A stretch of 64,000 nucleotides of DNA, taken from Clostridium septicum. GTDB taxonomy: Bacteria; Bacillota; Clostridia; Clostridiales; Clostridiaceae. The first letter of the stretch is position 1. Every line of letters starts with the position of its first letter. The notes beneath the pieces were generated by a model. That model was given only the letters and a program-made list of their open reading frames with translations. It made no database searches and was not told the DNA's origin. The stretch is from positions 744,001-808,000 of the forward strand of contig NZ_CP023671.1 of assembly GCF_003606265.1 (NCBI RefSeq). The letters are read 5' to 3'. The position numbers were made by a program, and so were the translations under genes. Below are positions 25,817-34,862 of this stretch, piece by piece.

Positions 25817-26698
25817 TTGTTTGGCTATGTAACTCCATTAATAGATGAACTTAAAGTTAGAGATTTTAACTTATTTAAATATTATTATTGCGGATTATGT
25901 CTTCATATAAAAGAAAGGTTTGGGAATATCCCAAGAATGACATTAAATTATGATATGACTTTTTTAGGAGTCCTTTTAGATTCACTTTCTAAAGATGAAC
26001 CTAATTTTAAAATAATAAAATGTATTTCTCATCCTACTCAAAAAAGGTCTATTGTTATAAATAATCATGCATTATCCTATGCAGCTGATATAAACGTATC
26101 ATTATTTTATTATAAGCTATTAGATGATATTAAAGATGATAATAAATTTAAAAGTAAACTCTATGCTACATCTCTTTATTTATATACAAAAAAATTTGAT
26201 AAATCTATGTCTGCTATAAATGAACTAATAAAAAATAGACTTTCTCAGTTGTCAACCTTTGAAAAAGAAAAGTCATTTTCATCAATTGACGAAATATCTG
26301 ATCCTTTTAGTGATATAGTTGGAAACATACTTAAAAATTATCCTTATTCTTTATTTAAAGATGGAAAGAATTTAAGAGATGATCTATATAACTTTGGCTA
26401 TTCTCTAGGGAAATGGATATATATTATAGATGCACTAGATGACTTAAAAGAAGATATTAAAAAAAATAAATTTAATCCTATAAATCAATTGTATAACAAA
26501 GAAAATTTACCTTTTGAAAAGCTTCATACAATATTAAAACCTAAAATTGAATTTATAATTTTAAATTGTTCTTATAACTGTAGAGAATATCTAAAAAAGC
26601 TTCCTATTAAAAGAAATAAAGACATTTTATATAATATAATTGAACTTGGAATGATAAAAAAATATATAACCATAGTAAATAATTATGGACAAAACTAA
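25817..26698 (+). CDS. DUF5685 family protein
   Basis: A 293-aa protein matching DUF5685. The N-terminus MFGYVTPLIDELKVRDF and the following YYCGLC, LTLNYDMTFLGVLLDSL and later DALDDLKEDIKKNKFNPI are characteristic; the DxLxDxxxDxxxxxxNP stretch is an Asp-rich helix that may bind a metal. The fold is all-helical; function is unknown. The TTG start at 25817 is preceded by AAGGAG. It is on the plus strand and isolated, with its own terminator. Confidence 0.8.
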   Translation: MFGYVTPLIDELKVRDFNLFKYYYCGLCLHIKERFGNIPRMTLNYDMTFLGVLLDSLSKDEPNFKIIKCISHPTQKRSIVINNHALSYAADINVSLFYYKLLDDIKDDNKFKSKLYATSLYLYTKKFDKSMSAINELIKNRLSQLSTFEKEKSFSSIDEISDPFSDIVGNILKNYPYSLFKDGKNLRDDLYNFGYSLGKWIYIIDALDDLKEDIKKNKFNPINQLYNKENLPFEKLHTILKPKIEFIILNCSYNCREYLKKLPIKRNKDILYNIIELGMIKKYITIVNNYGQN

Positions 26699-26726
26699 TT
26701 TTAGTTTTGTCCATAATTATTTATAT
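26679..26726 (+). terminator. Terminator of the DUF5685 gene
   Basis: A ~20-bp inverted repeat (AATTATGGACAAAACTAA and its complement) that contains the TAA stop codon within its 5' arm and runs into TTATTTATATT. Confidence 0.8.
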
Positions 26727-26731
26727 TAACT

Positions 26732-26747
26732 AAGTTCTCGCGAACTT
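26732..26747. promoter_or_regulatory. Palindrome AAGTTCTCGCGAACTT, operator-like
   Basis: A 16-bp palindrome sharing the core GTTCTCGYGAAC with the site at 30100-30115. It lies 74 nt beyond the end of the sugar ABC operon. On the plus strand it is followed by TTTATTT, so it might also act as a small terminator. Confidence 0.4.
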
Positions 26748-26820
26748 TTTATTTAATATTTTCACTTATACAAATCTTTATACTATAAAATATATAATTT
26801 CCTTAATTCATTGAACATCA

Positions 26821-27693
26821 TTAACCCTTTACTGCTCCAATTGTAATACCTTGAGTAAATGATTTTTGGAATATTAAGAATATTATTATCATAGGTATTG
26901 ATGCTAACGCTGCACCTGCCATCATTAATCCATAATTAGTAGTAAATTCAAGTTGCATTGTTGCTATGCCTAATGGAAGTGTTTGCATATCTGTACTTCT
27001 AATAAGTATTAATTGCATAAAGTAATCATTCCAAGAGCTTATAAATGTGAATATAGCTAATGCTCCAACTCCTGGTTTAACTATAGGCAATACTATATTT
27101 TTAAATATTCCAAGCTCTGTACAACCATCTATTTTTGCCGCTTCTAAAAGCTCTGTTGGGATTGTTTCACTAAATTGTTTCATAAGGAATATACCAAATG
27201 GCCATCCTACAGCTGGTAATATAAGAGACTTATAGCTGTTTATCCAATCAAGCTTTGTTAATATATTAAATAAAGGTACCATTATAACTTGTTTTGGAAG
27301 TGCCATTGCTATTATAAGTAACCAAAAGATAATATGCCTTCCTGGAAATCTCTTTTTAGCTAATACATAACCAGCAAGAGAAGAAGTTAAACAAACTAAG
27401 AATGTTGTACTAATAGCTATGAAAAAACTATTAAAGGTCCATTTTAATAATGGCTGCCTTGCTAAGTCTGTCCAGTTTTGGAATGTTGGATTATTTGGTA
27501 TCCATTGTGGTGGTATAACTATAGTAGATGCTTGATCTTTAAATGCCCCTGTTATAATCCAATAAAAAGGGAAAATGAAAATTATCATAAATATACATAA
27601 TAAAATTAATGAGCAAATATATTTAGGAGTCCACCTATTTCTCCAATCATATAATTCTTCTTTTTCTTTCTTCTTTTTTTCTCTTCCGAACAT
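26821..27693 (-). CDS. Carbohydrate ABC importer permease, MalG type
   Basis: A 290-aa inner-membrane permease with six helices. The EAA coupling loop reads ELLEAAKIDGCTELGIFKNIVLPIVKPG, and the C-terminus has the usual ...FTQGITIGAVKG ending of the MalG group. The ATG at 27693 has a GGGAG...AAAAGG region upstream; the longer in-frame reading would overlap the preceding permease gene by 14 bp. It is the last gene of a binding protein-permease-permease operon. Confidence 0.9.
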   Translation of the reverse strand: MFGREKKKKEKEELYDWRNRWTPKYICSLILLCIFMIIFIFPFYWIITGAFKDQASTIVIPPQWIPNNPTFQNWTDLARQPLLKWTFNSFFIAISTTFLVCLTSSLAGYVLAKKRFPGRHIIFWLLIIAMALPKQVIMVPLFNILTKLDWINSYKSLILPAVGWPFGIFLMKQFSETIPTELLEAAKIDGCTELGIFKNIVLPIVKPGVGALAIFTFISSWNDYFMQLILIRSTDMQTLPLGIATMQLEFTTNYGLMMAGAALASIPMIIIFLIFQKSFTQGITIGAVKG

Positions 27694-27712
27694 ATGCCTT
27701 TTCTCCCTTCTA

Positions 27713-28639
27713 TTAGTATTCAACATCTGAACCTAAATATTTATATTGAACAACTGATATAGCCATAACTATAATTGCTAATACTACTCCCATAGATGAA
27801 GCCAATCCATATTGCCCTAAAGTAAATGATCTTTCATATACTTGATACATAATTGTAGTGGTAGCATAATTGGGTCCTCCAGCTGTTAAAAGTTGAATTA
27901 TTGAGAAACATTGGAAAGAATTTATTGTAGTTATTATTACTATATATAAAGTTGTTGGCTTTAATAAAGGCCATGTTATATTCCAAAATACTTGTCTTGC
28001 ACTAGCTCCATCAATTTCAGCAGCTTCTAGATAATCTTTTGGTATATTACCTAAAGATGCCATATAAAGAACTATAGGCTGGCCTACTGATAATGTAACT
28101 AATACCATTAATATTGCCCATTTAGCTATACTTGGATTTCCAAGCCAAGATTGTGCTTCAACACCAAAGAAGCTTAAGACATAATTTAATATTCCATAAT
28201 TAGGATGGAATATCCACCCCCAAACTACTGTAATACTAACTACAGATGCTATAGCTGGTAAATAAAATACTGATCTAAAAAATGATCTAACTTTAGATGA
28301 CCTTTTGTAAATTGTTACTGCGACAAACATTGAGAAAACAAGAACTATAGGAACATTACCTATAACTAAAAATAAAGTGTTCCATAAAGACTTTCTAAAT
28401 ACAGGATCATTAAATATTTGGACATAATTTTTTAATCCTATAAATTCTGATGACCTAGGAGTATAGTTAAAAAAGCTTATAACTATACCACCTACCATAG
28501 GAATTATAACAAATGATAAGAAAAATATTGCTGCTGGTAATAAGAAAATATATGCTGAAAGCCATTCTTTCTTAGCTAACTTACTGTGTTTTTTCATTTT
28601 AAACTTTGGTTTTTTGCTATGCTCTAATTCAGTAACCAT
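27713..28639 (-). CDS. Carbohydrate ABC importer permease, MalF type
   Basis: A 308-aa permease with six helices and a basic N-terminal tail. The EAA loop is YLEAAEIDGASARQVFWNITWPLLKPT, and the first helix LSAYIFLLPAAIFFLSFVIIPM is typical of MalF/UgpA relatives. The ATG follows GGGAGG. No ATPase gene is present in this operon, so an MsmX-like shared ATPase encoded elsewhere is expected. Confidence 0.9.
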   Translation of the reverse strand: MVTELEHSKKPKFKMKKHSKLAKKEWLSAYIFLLPAAIFFLSFVIIPMVGGIVISFFNYTPRSSEFIGLKNYVQIFNDPVFRKSLWNTLFLVIGNVPIVLVFSMFVAVTIYKRSSKVRSFFRSVFYLPAIASVVSITVVWGWIFHPNYGILNYVLSFFGVEAQSWLGNPSIAKWAILMVLVTLSVGQPIVLYMASLGNIPKDYLEAAEIDGASARQVFWNITWPLLKPTTLYIVIITTINSFQCFSIIQLLTAGGPNYATTTIMYQVYERSFTLGQYGLASSMGVVLAIIVMAISVVQYKYLGSDVEY

Positions 28640-28665
28640 AATTTAAGTTTACCTCCCATATATAG

Positions 28666-28697
28666 TTAATATGAAGGGATATTCCCCTTCATATTAA
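28666..28697 (-). other. Intercistronic hairpin between binding-protein and permease genes
   Basis: Minus-strand arms TTAATATGAAGGG / CCCTTCATATTAA with a 6-nt loop but no U-run. It probably stabilises the upstream binding-protein message rather than ending transcription. Confidence 0.6.
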
Positions 28698-28706
28698 TAT
28701 TTTTAT

Positions 28707-30029
28707 TTATTTTTTATTTAATGTTTCGTTAGCTTTGTCATTAAAGTTCTTTAAAGCTTCTTTTGCTGGAGTTTGACCTAAAGTTATTTCTTGAAGTGCT
28801 GGGAACCAATGAGTTCTCATTTCTGCAAACCCATTTACAGTATTGTAATATTCAGCTGTATATTTACCCATTCCTTCAGCAAACTTCATTTCTTCTTCAT
28901 CATATAACCCTTTAATTGAATCTCTAACTGAGAATGTACCAGTTGCAACTAAATTCTTTTTTTGCCAATCTGGATCATTAGCTAAGAAATCTATAAACTT
29001 CTTAGAAGCTTCTATTTTTGCATCATCTCCATTGTTAAATACACATAATCCACCTATTAATGCTTCTAAAGCAAGTTTATCTTTACTTGGTGAAGGAATT
29101 GGTAATAATACTTCTTCAAAATCTCCTATTTTTTTATCAGCATTATTCTTTTTAAGTCCTGTTGAATAAAGAATTGTAAATGCTGATTTTTGTTGTAAAA
29201 ATAGATCTATAGCATCATTTGAAGCCAATGCTTCGCTACCTGAGCCAATTAGACCACTTTCTATACTCTTCTTAACCCATTCCATAGATTTTACAGCAGG
29301 TTCTTCATCAAAAGTATAAGATGTTTGATCATTATTCATTACACTACCACCATACAGATTGGAAACAAATGCTCTAGTTCCTTGGTCTCCAGCTGTACTT
29401 TTGCTAAAGAATGCCATTGGTATAACATCTGGCTTAGCTTCTTTAATACCCTTAAGTGCAGCTTCAAATTCTTCTATAGTCCATAATCTATCTTCCTTTT
29501 TCAATGGAAGTAAATCTAAAAGACCTGCTTCTTCAAACATAGTCTTATTTGCCGCCATCATAAATGTTGTTGTATTAAATGGATACATATAATAAGTATC
29601 TTCTAGTTTACATCCTGCTAATAATTCATCAGATACATCTCCATTTAAAGCTTTGATCATATCATCTACTGGTGCTAATACTCCTTGTCTTGCAAAATCA
29701 ATAATTCTTCCTGGTGCATCATATAGAATGTCTGGAGCTGAATTAGATGCTATTGCTGCATTTAATTTTTCACCACCACCATTAAAAGAAATCATTTCTA
29801 CATTAACCTTAATATCAGGATTTTTTTCTTCAAATGATTTTATTAACTCTTCTTCATACTTTCCAACTTGTCCATCCTTTACTTCAAAGTTAGGAAAATT
29901 CCACCATGTAATTTCTACAGGTTTATCCTTACCTGAGTCTTTCCCTCCTGAGTTTCCGCACCCAACAAAGGATGTCATTGCTACTGCTGTAGCTAATAAA
30001 ACTGTTGATAGTAACTTAAGCTTTTTCAT
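28707..30029 (-). CDS. Carbohydrate ABC importer substrate-binding lipoprotein
   Basis: A 440-aa family 1 solute-binding protein anchored by a lipobox (SFVGC, Cys near 24). The mature start ITWWNFPNF and FEEKNPDIKVNVEMISF are typical of sugar-binding proteins, and DPDWQKKNL with a C-terminal ALKNFNDKANETLNKK closes the fold. The sugar cannot be inferred; no glycosidase or phosphorylase gene is adjacent. The ATG follows AAGGGGG. The upstream region carries a palindrome and a cre-like element. Confidence 0.9.
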   Translation of the reverse strand: MKKLKLLSTVLLATAVAMTSFVGCGNSGGKDSGKDKPVEITWWNFPNFEVKDGQVGKYEEELIKSFEEKNPDIKVNVEMISFNGGGEKLNAAIASNSAPDILYDAPGRIIDFARQGVLAPVDDMIKALNGDVSDELLAGCKLEDTYYMYPFNTTTFMMAANKTMFEEAGLLDLLPLKKEDRLWTIEEFEAALKGIKEAKPDVIPMAFFSKSTAGDQGTRAFVSNLYGGSVMNNDQTSYTFDEEPAVKSMEWVKKSIESGLIGSGSEALASNDAIDLFLQQKSAFTILYSTGLKKNNADKKIGDFEEVLLPIPSPSKDKLALEALIGGLCVFNNGDDAKIEASKKFIDFLANDPDWQKKNLVATGTFSVRDSIKGLYDEEEMKFAEGMGKYTAEYYNTVNGFAEMRTHWFPALQEITLGQTPAKEALKNFNDKANETLNKK

Positions 30030-30099
30030 AAATATACTTCCCCCTTAAATTTTTATATTAAGAAAATTTAATATTTTCATAGTAACATTTAACTATTTT

Positions 30100-30115
30100 A
30101 TGTTCTCGTGAACAT
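30100..30115. promoter_or_regulatory. Palindrome ATGTTCTCGTGAACAT, candidate operator
   Basis: A 16-bp inverted repeat (14 of 16 positions symmetric) about 70 nt upstream of the sugar-binding lipoprotein gene, sharing the GTTCTCGYGAAC core with the site at 26732-26747. A plausible binding site for the neighbouring LacI-type regulator or another dimeric repressor. Confidence 0.5.
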
Positions 30116-30155
30116 TTAAGTTTTTAAATTTTGCCTAACTACATTGATGTGAATC

Positions 30156-30170
30156 GGGAAACCGTTTTCT
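30156..30170. promoter_or_regulatory. cre-like LacI-family operator
   Basis: AGAAAACGGTTTCC on the minus strand matches 12 of 14 positions of the CcpA cre consensus. It lies between the regulator stop codon and the importer operon. It could mediate CcpA repression or bind the local LacI-type regulator. Confidence 0.45.
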
Positions 30171-30172
30171 TT

Positions 30173-31174
30173 TTAATTTAAATTCTCTTTTAATATTATT
30201 TCACTTTCAAGCTCTATATTTATATGTTTAGGTTTTATATCTTTATAAAGATGTTCAAACATTACTTTAGCTGAAATATATCCAAGTTCTTTATATTTCT
30301 CTTTTACTGTTGCTATAATATTATTACTTTCTATAAGCTTTTTAGTGTTATCAGATAATCCGTTAGCTACTATCTTTAACTTTCTATCTGTGTTTTTTAT
30401 TACATATTCTACTATATCAACTAAAAATCTACTGCTATAAATAGCTTTAACATTATCTGTTAGATTATCTTTTATAACTTTGCCTATATTATTTTTCAAA
30501 TCACTTTGATATACTATATTAGCAATTTTACAAATATTATCCTCAGTTATCTTTTCGTAAAATCCATAGTAATATGGTTTAGAAGATATCCTATCATCTT
30601 CTGTATCTATTAAAAGTATTTCCTCACCTTGATTTAATACATTTTGTAATAATTCTGCAGTTAACCTTCCAGATTTATAATAATTTGAATATATATTAAA
30701 AGTCACATTATCTAAAGGTAAATCTAATGCTATAAAGAATATATTAGGATTATTTCTTTTCAATAATTTAATTTCTTCTTTTAAAAGCGGCGTTATAATT
30801 ACTCCATCTATATCACCCTTATCTATGACTCCTTTCAACTCATCTAACTGCTCCCTTGGTGAATCTATATCTGTTTCAATTATATTTAACTGATATTTAT
30901 AAAATTTAAATTCCCCTTGGGCCTTTTGGAAACCTAACTTTATATCATCTGTATAGTAATTATTTTTAGCTTTTACTATAAAAGCATATATATTTTTTTT
31001 CTTTTTAAGAGCTAATGAACTACTTATAGGATTTCTTTTATATCCAAGTTCTTCACATGCTTTTAATACTTTTTCTTTAGTTTCTTCATTTACACTACCC
31101 GTACCATTTAATGCCCTGGCTACAGTTGTTCTGGAAATATTAAGCTTTTTTGCAATGTCTTCTTGTCTTATCAA
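30173..31174 (-). CDS. LacI family transcriptional regulator of the sugar importer
   Basis: A 333-aa regulator. The N-terminal HTH and hinge read IRQEDIAKKLNISRTTVARALNGTGSVNEETKEKV, and the C-terminal part is a periplasmic-binding-protein fold (AFIVKAKNNYYTDDIKLGFQKA, GVIITPLLKEE). The start is TTG at 31174, preceded by GGAGGAGAGG; upstream in-frame codons contain that site. It lies directly upstream of the sugar importer in the same direction, so local control is likely. Its own promoter region has a perfect TTTATGTT palindrome. Confidence 0.87.
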   Translation of the reverse strand: MIRQEDIAKKLNISRTTVARALNGTGSVNEETKEKVLKACEELGYKRNPISSSLALKKKKNIYAFIVKAKNNYYTDDIKLGFQKAQGEFKFYKYQLNIIETDIDSPREQLDELKGVIDKGDIDGVIITPLLKEEIKLLKRNNPNIFFIALDLPLDNVTFNIYSNYYKSGRLTAELLQNVLNQGEEILLIDTEDDRISSKPYYYGFYEKITEDNICKIANIVYQSDLKNNIGKVIKDNLTDNVKAIYSSRFLVDIVEYVIKNTDRKLKIVANGLSDNTKKLIESNNIIATVKEKYKELGYISAKVMFEHLYKDIKPKHINIELESEIILKENLN

Positions 31175-31305
31175 AAGCCTCTCCTCCCAACCCTTTCTTT
31201 CCATTTTATGTATTAATAGTAACATTTTACAATAACATTTTCAATTAATATATTACATCTTATTAATACAAATTTATACAAATAATTAAATAATAAACTT
31301 TAAAG

Positions 31306-31325
31306 TTTATGTTTTTCAACATAAA
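31306..31325. promoter_or_regulatory. Perfect palindrome upstream of the LacI-type gene
   Basis: TTTATGTT-TTTC-AACATAAA, an 8-bp perfect inverted repeat 130 nt upstream of the regulator start. Possible operator. The rest of 31226-31413 holds nothing else I can support. Confidence 0.3.
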
Positions 31326-31413
31326 TTTTTCTTATATATAGATAAGGAAAAGATCTAAAAATACAATTTGTTATTTTTTTAATCATTATTAATTTATTCA
31401 TAATTTACATAAT

Positions 31414-31454
31414 AAAAAGCAACTAGTAAGATTAAATATTCTTATTAGCTGCTC
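31414..31454 (-). terminator. Terminator of the 76-aa gene
   Basis: Minus-strand arms AGCAGCTAATAAGA / TCTTACTAGTTGCT with an 8-nt loop, followed by TTTTATT. Confidence 0.7.
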
Positions 31455-31543
31455 TTTCATCTATTATTTTACTATTAATTTTTCTAACTAAATTATTTTA
31501 AAATACTATATATACTATTAATTTTTATTTTATCTCTATTATT

Positions 31544-31774
31544 TTAGGTAACTATATCTATAATAATCTCAATTAAAGCTTCAATACTCTCAAATATTAT
31601 AGGCATTATTGAAAATTTTTTCTCATTTTTATTATCTTCTTTTAAAAATCTACTTTCTACTTTAATTGTTCTAGGTTTTAATTCTTGATACTCTGAATTA
31701 TATCTATAAGCTTCTTCATAACTTTTAACTTCTCTATATAAAATTTTACTTTGATTATAAGCATTATTATACAT
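31544..31774 (-). CDS. Hypothetical protein, 76 aa
   Basis: A small protein with a strong GAGGGGG ribosome binding site. The N-terminal half is polar with many Tyr, Asn and Glu (MYNNAYNQSKILYREVKSY), and the last ~22 residues (IMPIIFESIEALIEIIIDIV) form an amphipathic or membrane-associating helix. It lies between terminators, so it is probably monocistronic. No family recognised. Confidence 0.6.
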   Translation of the reverse strand: MYNNAYNQSKILYREVKSYEEAYRYNSEYQELKPRTIKVESRFLKEDNKNEKKFSIMPIIFESIEALIEIIIDIVT

Positions 31775-31831
31775 TTTTTCTAAATCCCCCTCTATAAAAA
31801 TATTATTTATACTAATTATATTATAAATAAT

Positions 31832-31863
31832 AATGGGTAAAACTGCTATTAGTTTTACCCATT
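31832..31863 (-). terminator. Terminator of the ribose operon
   Basis: A perfect 13-bp stem (AATGGGTAAAACT / AGTTTTACCCATT, 6-nt loop) with ATTATTTAT following on the minus strand. It overlaps the stop codon of rbsR. Confidence 0.82.
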
Positions 31864-32860
31864 ATTTAACACTATCTCTTTCTATTAATTTAGTTTTTAA
31901 CTTTATAATTTGATTTTTATCTGAACCACCTATTATTTCTATAAGAAGCTTAAAAGCCTCTTCTCCCATACTATATATAGGTTGAGCTATTGTTGTAAGC
32001 TCTGGTTCTGAAAGTGATGAAATATTAATATTATCATATCCTAATATAGATATATCATCAGGAATTTTATAACCATTTCTTATTAAATATTTCATTCCTC
32101 CTAATGCCATTACATCACTACTATAAAATATAGCATCAATATATTTTGATCTTAAAAGTAACTCTTCTGTTGCCTTCATTCCACCTTCTATAGAAAACTC
32201 ACTTTCACATATTATATCTGGATTATAAACACCTAACTTCTTTGCTATATTTTTATAACTCTCATTTCTTATTTTAGATATTTGAAATTTAGGTTCTCCT
32301 GCTACAAATGCTATTTGTCTCTTCCCCTTGTTAAAAAGATAATTTACACCTAATTCAATTCCTTGTTCATTATCACATAAGACTCCACTATATTTTTCTA
32401 TAGTTTCTATCTCTCTATCTATAACTACAAATGGTACTCTATTACTTCTTAATATATTAAGACTATCTTCACTATTTCCACCAGAAGCAAATATAACTCC
32501 ATCTACAAGTTTGCTTACTAATAATCTTATATACCTTTCTTCTTTTTCGTCTTTATTATATGAATTACATAAGATTACATTATATCCAAGTGACTCAGCA
32601 TTTTCTTCTATTGCCTTTGCCATTTCTGAAAAAAATGGATTTTCTATATCAGGTAATATAATCCCAATAGTATTAGTTTTTCTTGTACTTAAACTTCTTG
32701 CTACGCTATTAGGTACGTAGTTTAATCTCTTTGCAATTTCAAAAATATTTTTTCTTGTTTCATTACTTACACTAATTTGCTTATTATTTAAAACCTTAGA
32801 AACTGTAGTCTTTGAAACATTAGCTTCTTTAGCAATATCACTCATTGTTACATTCCTCAT
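31862..32860 (-). CDS. rbsR: Ribose operon repressor RbsR, LacI family
   Basis: A 332-aa regulator, last gene of the ribose operon. The HTH reads VTMSDIAKEANVSKTTVSKVLNNK, the hinge YVPNSVARSLSTRKTNTIGIILPDIENPFF, and the effector domain contains ILGYDNINISSLSEPELTTI. The ATG at 32860 has GGGGTG 4 nt upstream and aligns with the usual LacI N-terminus. It likely binds the tandem operators at 37728-37756 and is released by ribose, giving autoregulation. Confidence 0.87.
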   Translation of the reverse strand: MRNVTMSDIAKEANVSKTTVSKVLNNKQISVSNETRKNIFEIAKRLNYVPNSVARSLSTRKTNTIGIILPDIENPFFSEMAKAIEENAESLGYNVILCNSYNKDEKEERYIRLLVSKLVDGVIFASGGNSEDSLNILRSNRVPFVVIDREIETIEKYSGVLCDNEQGIELGVNYLFNKGKRQIAFVAGEPKFQISKIRNESYKNIAKKLGVYNPDIICESEFSIEGGMKATEELLLRSKYIDAIFYSSDVMALGGMKYLIRNGYKIPDDISILGYDNINISSLSEPELTTIAQPIYSMGEEAFKLLIEIIGGSDKNQIIKLKTKLIERDSVK

Positions 32861-32961
32861 AAAACACCCCATATTATATAAGTATTTCCTTTTTGTCATT
32901 TGTACTATCCAATTATATCACATATTATAAATATAGTTGTGCTTTATTACTTATATAATTT

Positions 32962-33879
32962 CTATAAATCTTCTTTTATAAGTATTTTTAATGATGCTGG
33001 AATCTCTTTATCAACTTTTTCTCCACTATCTATTTTTTTAGATATATCTACTCCCAAAGCCCCTATTACATCTGGTTGTTGAGCTACAGTCGCAGTCATA
33101 TCTCCTTTTAAAATTGCATCTTCTGCATCAGCATTACCATCAAATCCGATTAAAATAACTTTTTTATTAGCAGTTTTTATAGCTTTTGCTGCGCCTAATG
33201 CCATCTCATCATTATGTGCAAAAACCACATCAAATTCCGGTATTGCTTGTATTATATTCTCCATAACTTGAAGTCCCTTTTGCCTATCAAAATCTGCTGA
33301 TTGACTTGATACTATTTCTATATTACTATTGGAATTTACTATATCATTGAATCCTTTTCCTCTATCTCTAGTTGCAGATGCACCAGGTACACCTTGTATT
33401 TCTATAGCCTTTATATGTTCTTTATCTTTTAGTTTTTCTAGGGCAAACTCTGCTGCCATATTTCCACCCTTTACATTATCTGATGCTATATGACTAGTAA
33501 CTTCACCTTCATTAGCTTGCCTATCTAATGTTATAACTGGTACTTTTTTTTCATTAGCTACTTTAATTGATGTAGAAACAGCATCACTATCTGTAGGATT
33601 TATAAGTAATGTAATTACTCCTGATTCTATTAAATCCTCAACATTTGCTCTTTCTTTAGCAGGGTCATTTTGTGAATCTAAAACTATTAATTTATACCCT
33701 AGCTCCTCTGCTCTTTTTTCTGCTCCATCTTTCATAGATACAAAGAATGGATTATTTAATGTTGAAAGTACCATACCTATTTTCTTCTTTTCTTCTTTTC
33801 TTGAACATCCTGCAAATATACTAATACTTAATGCACTTACTAAAGATATAGCTAATATTTTTAAAGCTTTTCTTTTCAT
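32962..33879 (-). CDS. rbsB: Ribose ABC importer substrate-binding lipoprotein RbsB
   Basis: A 305-aa lipoprotein: signal peptide with lipobox (IFAGC, Cys near 25) then the RbsB fold. Family features include GMVLSTLNNPFFVSMKDGA, VLDSQNDPAKERANVEDLI, ITLLINPTDSDAV, TLDRQANEGEVTSHIASDN, and FAHNDEMALGA with ribose-contacting Asn/Asp. The ATG follows AAGGAG. In operon with rbsC upstream and rbsR downstream. Confidence 0.93.
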   Translation of the reverse strand: MKRKALKILAISLVSALSISIFAGCSRKEEKKKIGMVLSTLNNPFFVSMKDGAEKRAEELGYKLIVLDSQNDPAKERANVEDLIESGVITLLINPTDSDAVSTSIKVANEKKVPVITLDRQANEGEVTSHIASDNVKGGNMAAEFALEKLKDKEHIKAIEIQGVPGASATRDRGKGFNDIVNSNSNIEIVSSQSADFDRQKGLQVMENIIQAIPEFDVVFAHNDEMALGAAKAIKTANKKVILIGFDGNADAEDAILKGDMTATVAQQPDVIGALGVDISKKIDSGEKVDKEIPASLKILIKEDL

Positions 33880-33907
33880 ATTTATCACTCCTTATATTTA
33901 CATTATG

Positions 33908-34843
33908 TTATTTTCTTCTATCTCTCTTATCTAATAATACTGCAATTAATATTACTAATCCCTTAACTATTGATTGATAGAAAGGTGATACATTCATTAA
34001 GTTTAATCCGTTATTTAATACTCCTATAATTAAAGCACCTATAATTGTTCCTGATATCTTTCCTTCTCCACCTGCAAGGCTTGTTCCTCCAATTACTACT
34101 GCTGCTATTGCATCTAATTCAAAACCTGATCCTGCATTTGGTGAAGCTGATCCTATTCTACTTGTTATAATAACACCACTAATTGCTGCTGCAATTCCTG
34201 AAAGTACATATACTAAAGTTTTTATTTTATTTGTATTTATTCCTGAAAGTCTTGCTGAATCTTCATTTCCACCAACAGCATATAAATATCTTCCAAATCT
34301 AGTTTGTGATAACATATACATTGCGATTACTGCTACTATTATTGTAATTAAAACTGCTATAGGTAAAACTCCTATTTTTCCATTTCCTATTTTCATAAAG
34401 CTTTCTGGTAACTTTGATATAGGTGTTCCATTTGTAAATACTAATGTTGCACCTCTAAATATTGTCATTGTTGCAAGTGTTGCTATAAATGCTTGTAATT
34501 TACCTTTTGATACTAAAGCTCCATTTACTAAACCAATAATTGAACCAATTATAATAGCTACTATAATCGCAAGCCAAATATTGCCTGTTGATTTAATTAT
34601 AGATGCTGCAAATGCTCCACTTAAAGCAAGTGTTGAACCTACTGATAAATCTATTCCACCTGTTAATATAACAAATGTCATACCAACTGCTATAATAGCA
34701 TTTACTGATATTTGAGTTAATACATTAGTTATATTTGTTACTGTTAAAAATCTTGGAGTTATAATTGATATTATTATACATAAAGCAACTAATCCTATAA
34801 GTGATTTATACTTTGTTAAATTTACTTTTATACTTTCTTTCAT
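33908..34843 (-). CDS. rbsC: Ribose ABC importer permease RbsC
   Basis: A 311-aa permease with 8-10 helices. Signature segments are VGMTFVILTGGIDLSVGSTLALSGAF, the coupling loop RFGRYLYAVGGNEDSARLSGIN and SRIGSASPNAGSGFELDAIAAVVIGGTSLAGG. The ATG at 34843 follows GGAGG; the longer in-frame reading overlaps the rbsA stop. Confidence 0.93.
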   Translation of the reverse strand: MKESIKVNLTKYKSLIGLVALCIIISIITPRFLTVTNITNVLTQISVNAIIAVGMTFVILTGGIDLSVGSTLALSGAFAASIIKSTGNIWLAIIVAIIIGSIIGLVNGALVSKGKLQAFIATLATMTIFRGATLVFTNGTPISKLPESFMKIGNGKIGVLPIAVLITIIVAVIAMYMLSQTRFGRYLYAVGGNEDSARLSGINTNKIKTLVYVLSGIAAAISGVIITSRIGSASPNAGSGFELDAIAAVVIGGTSLAGGEGKISGTIIGALIIGVLNNGLNLMNVSPFYQSIVKGLVILIAVLLDKRDRRK

Positions 34844-34862
34844 TTTTAATACCTCCACATTC

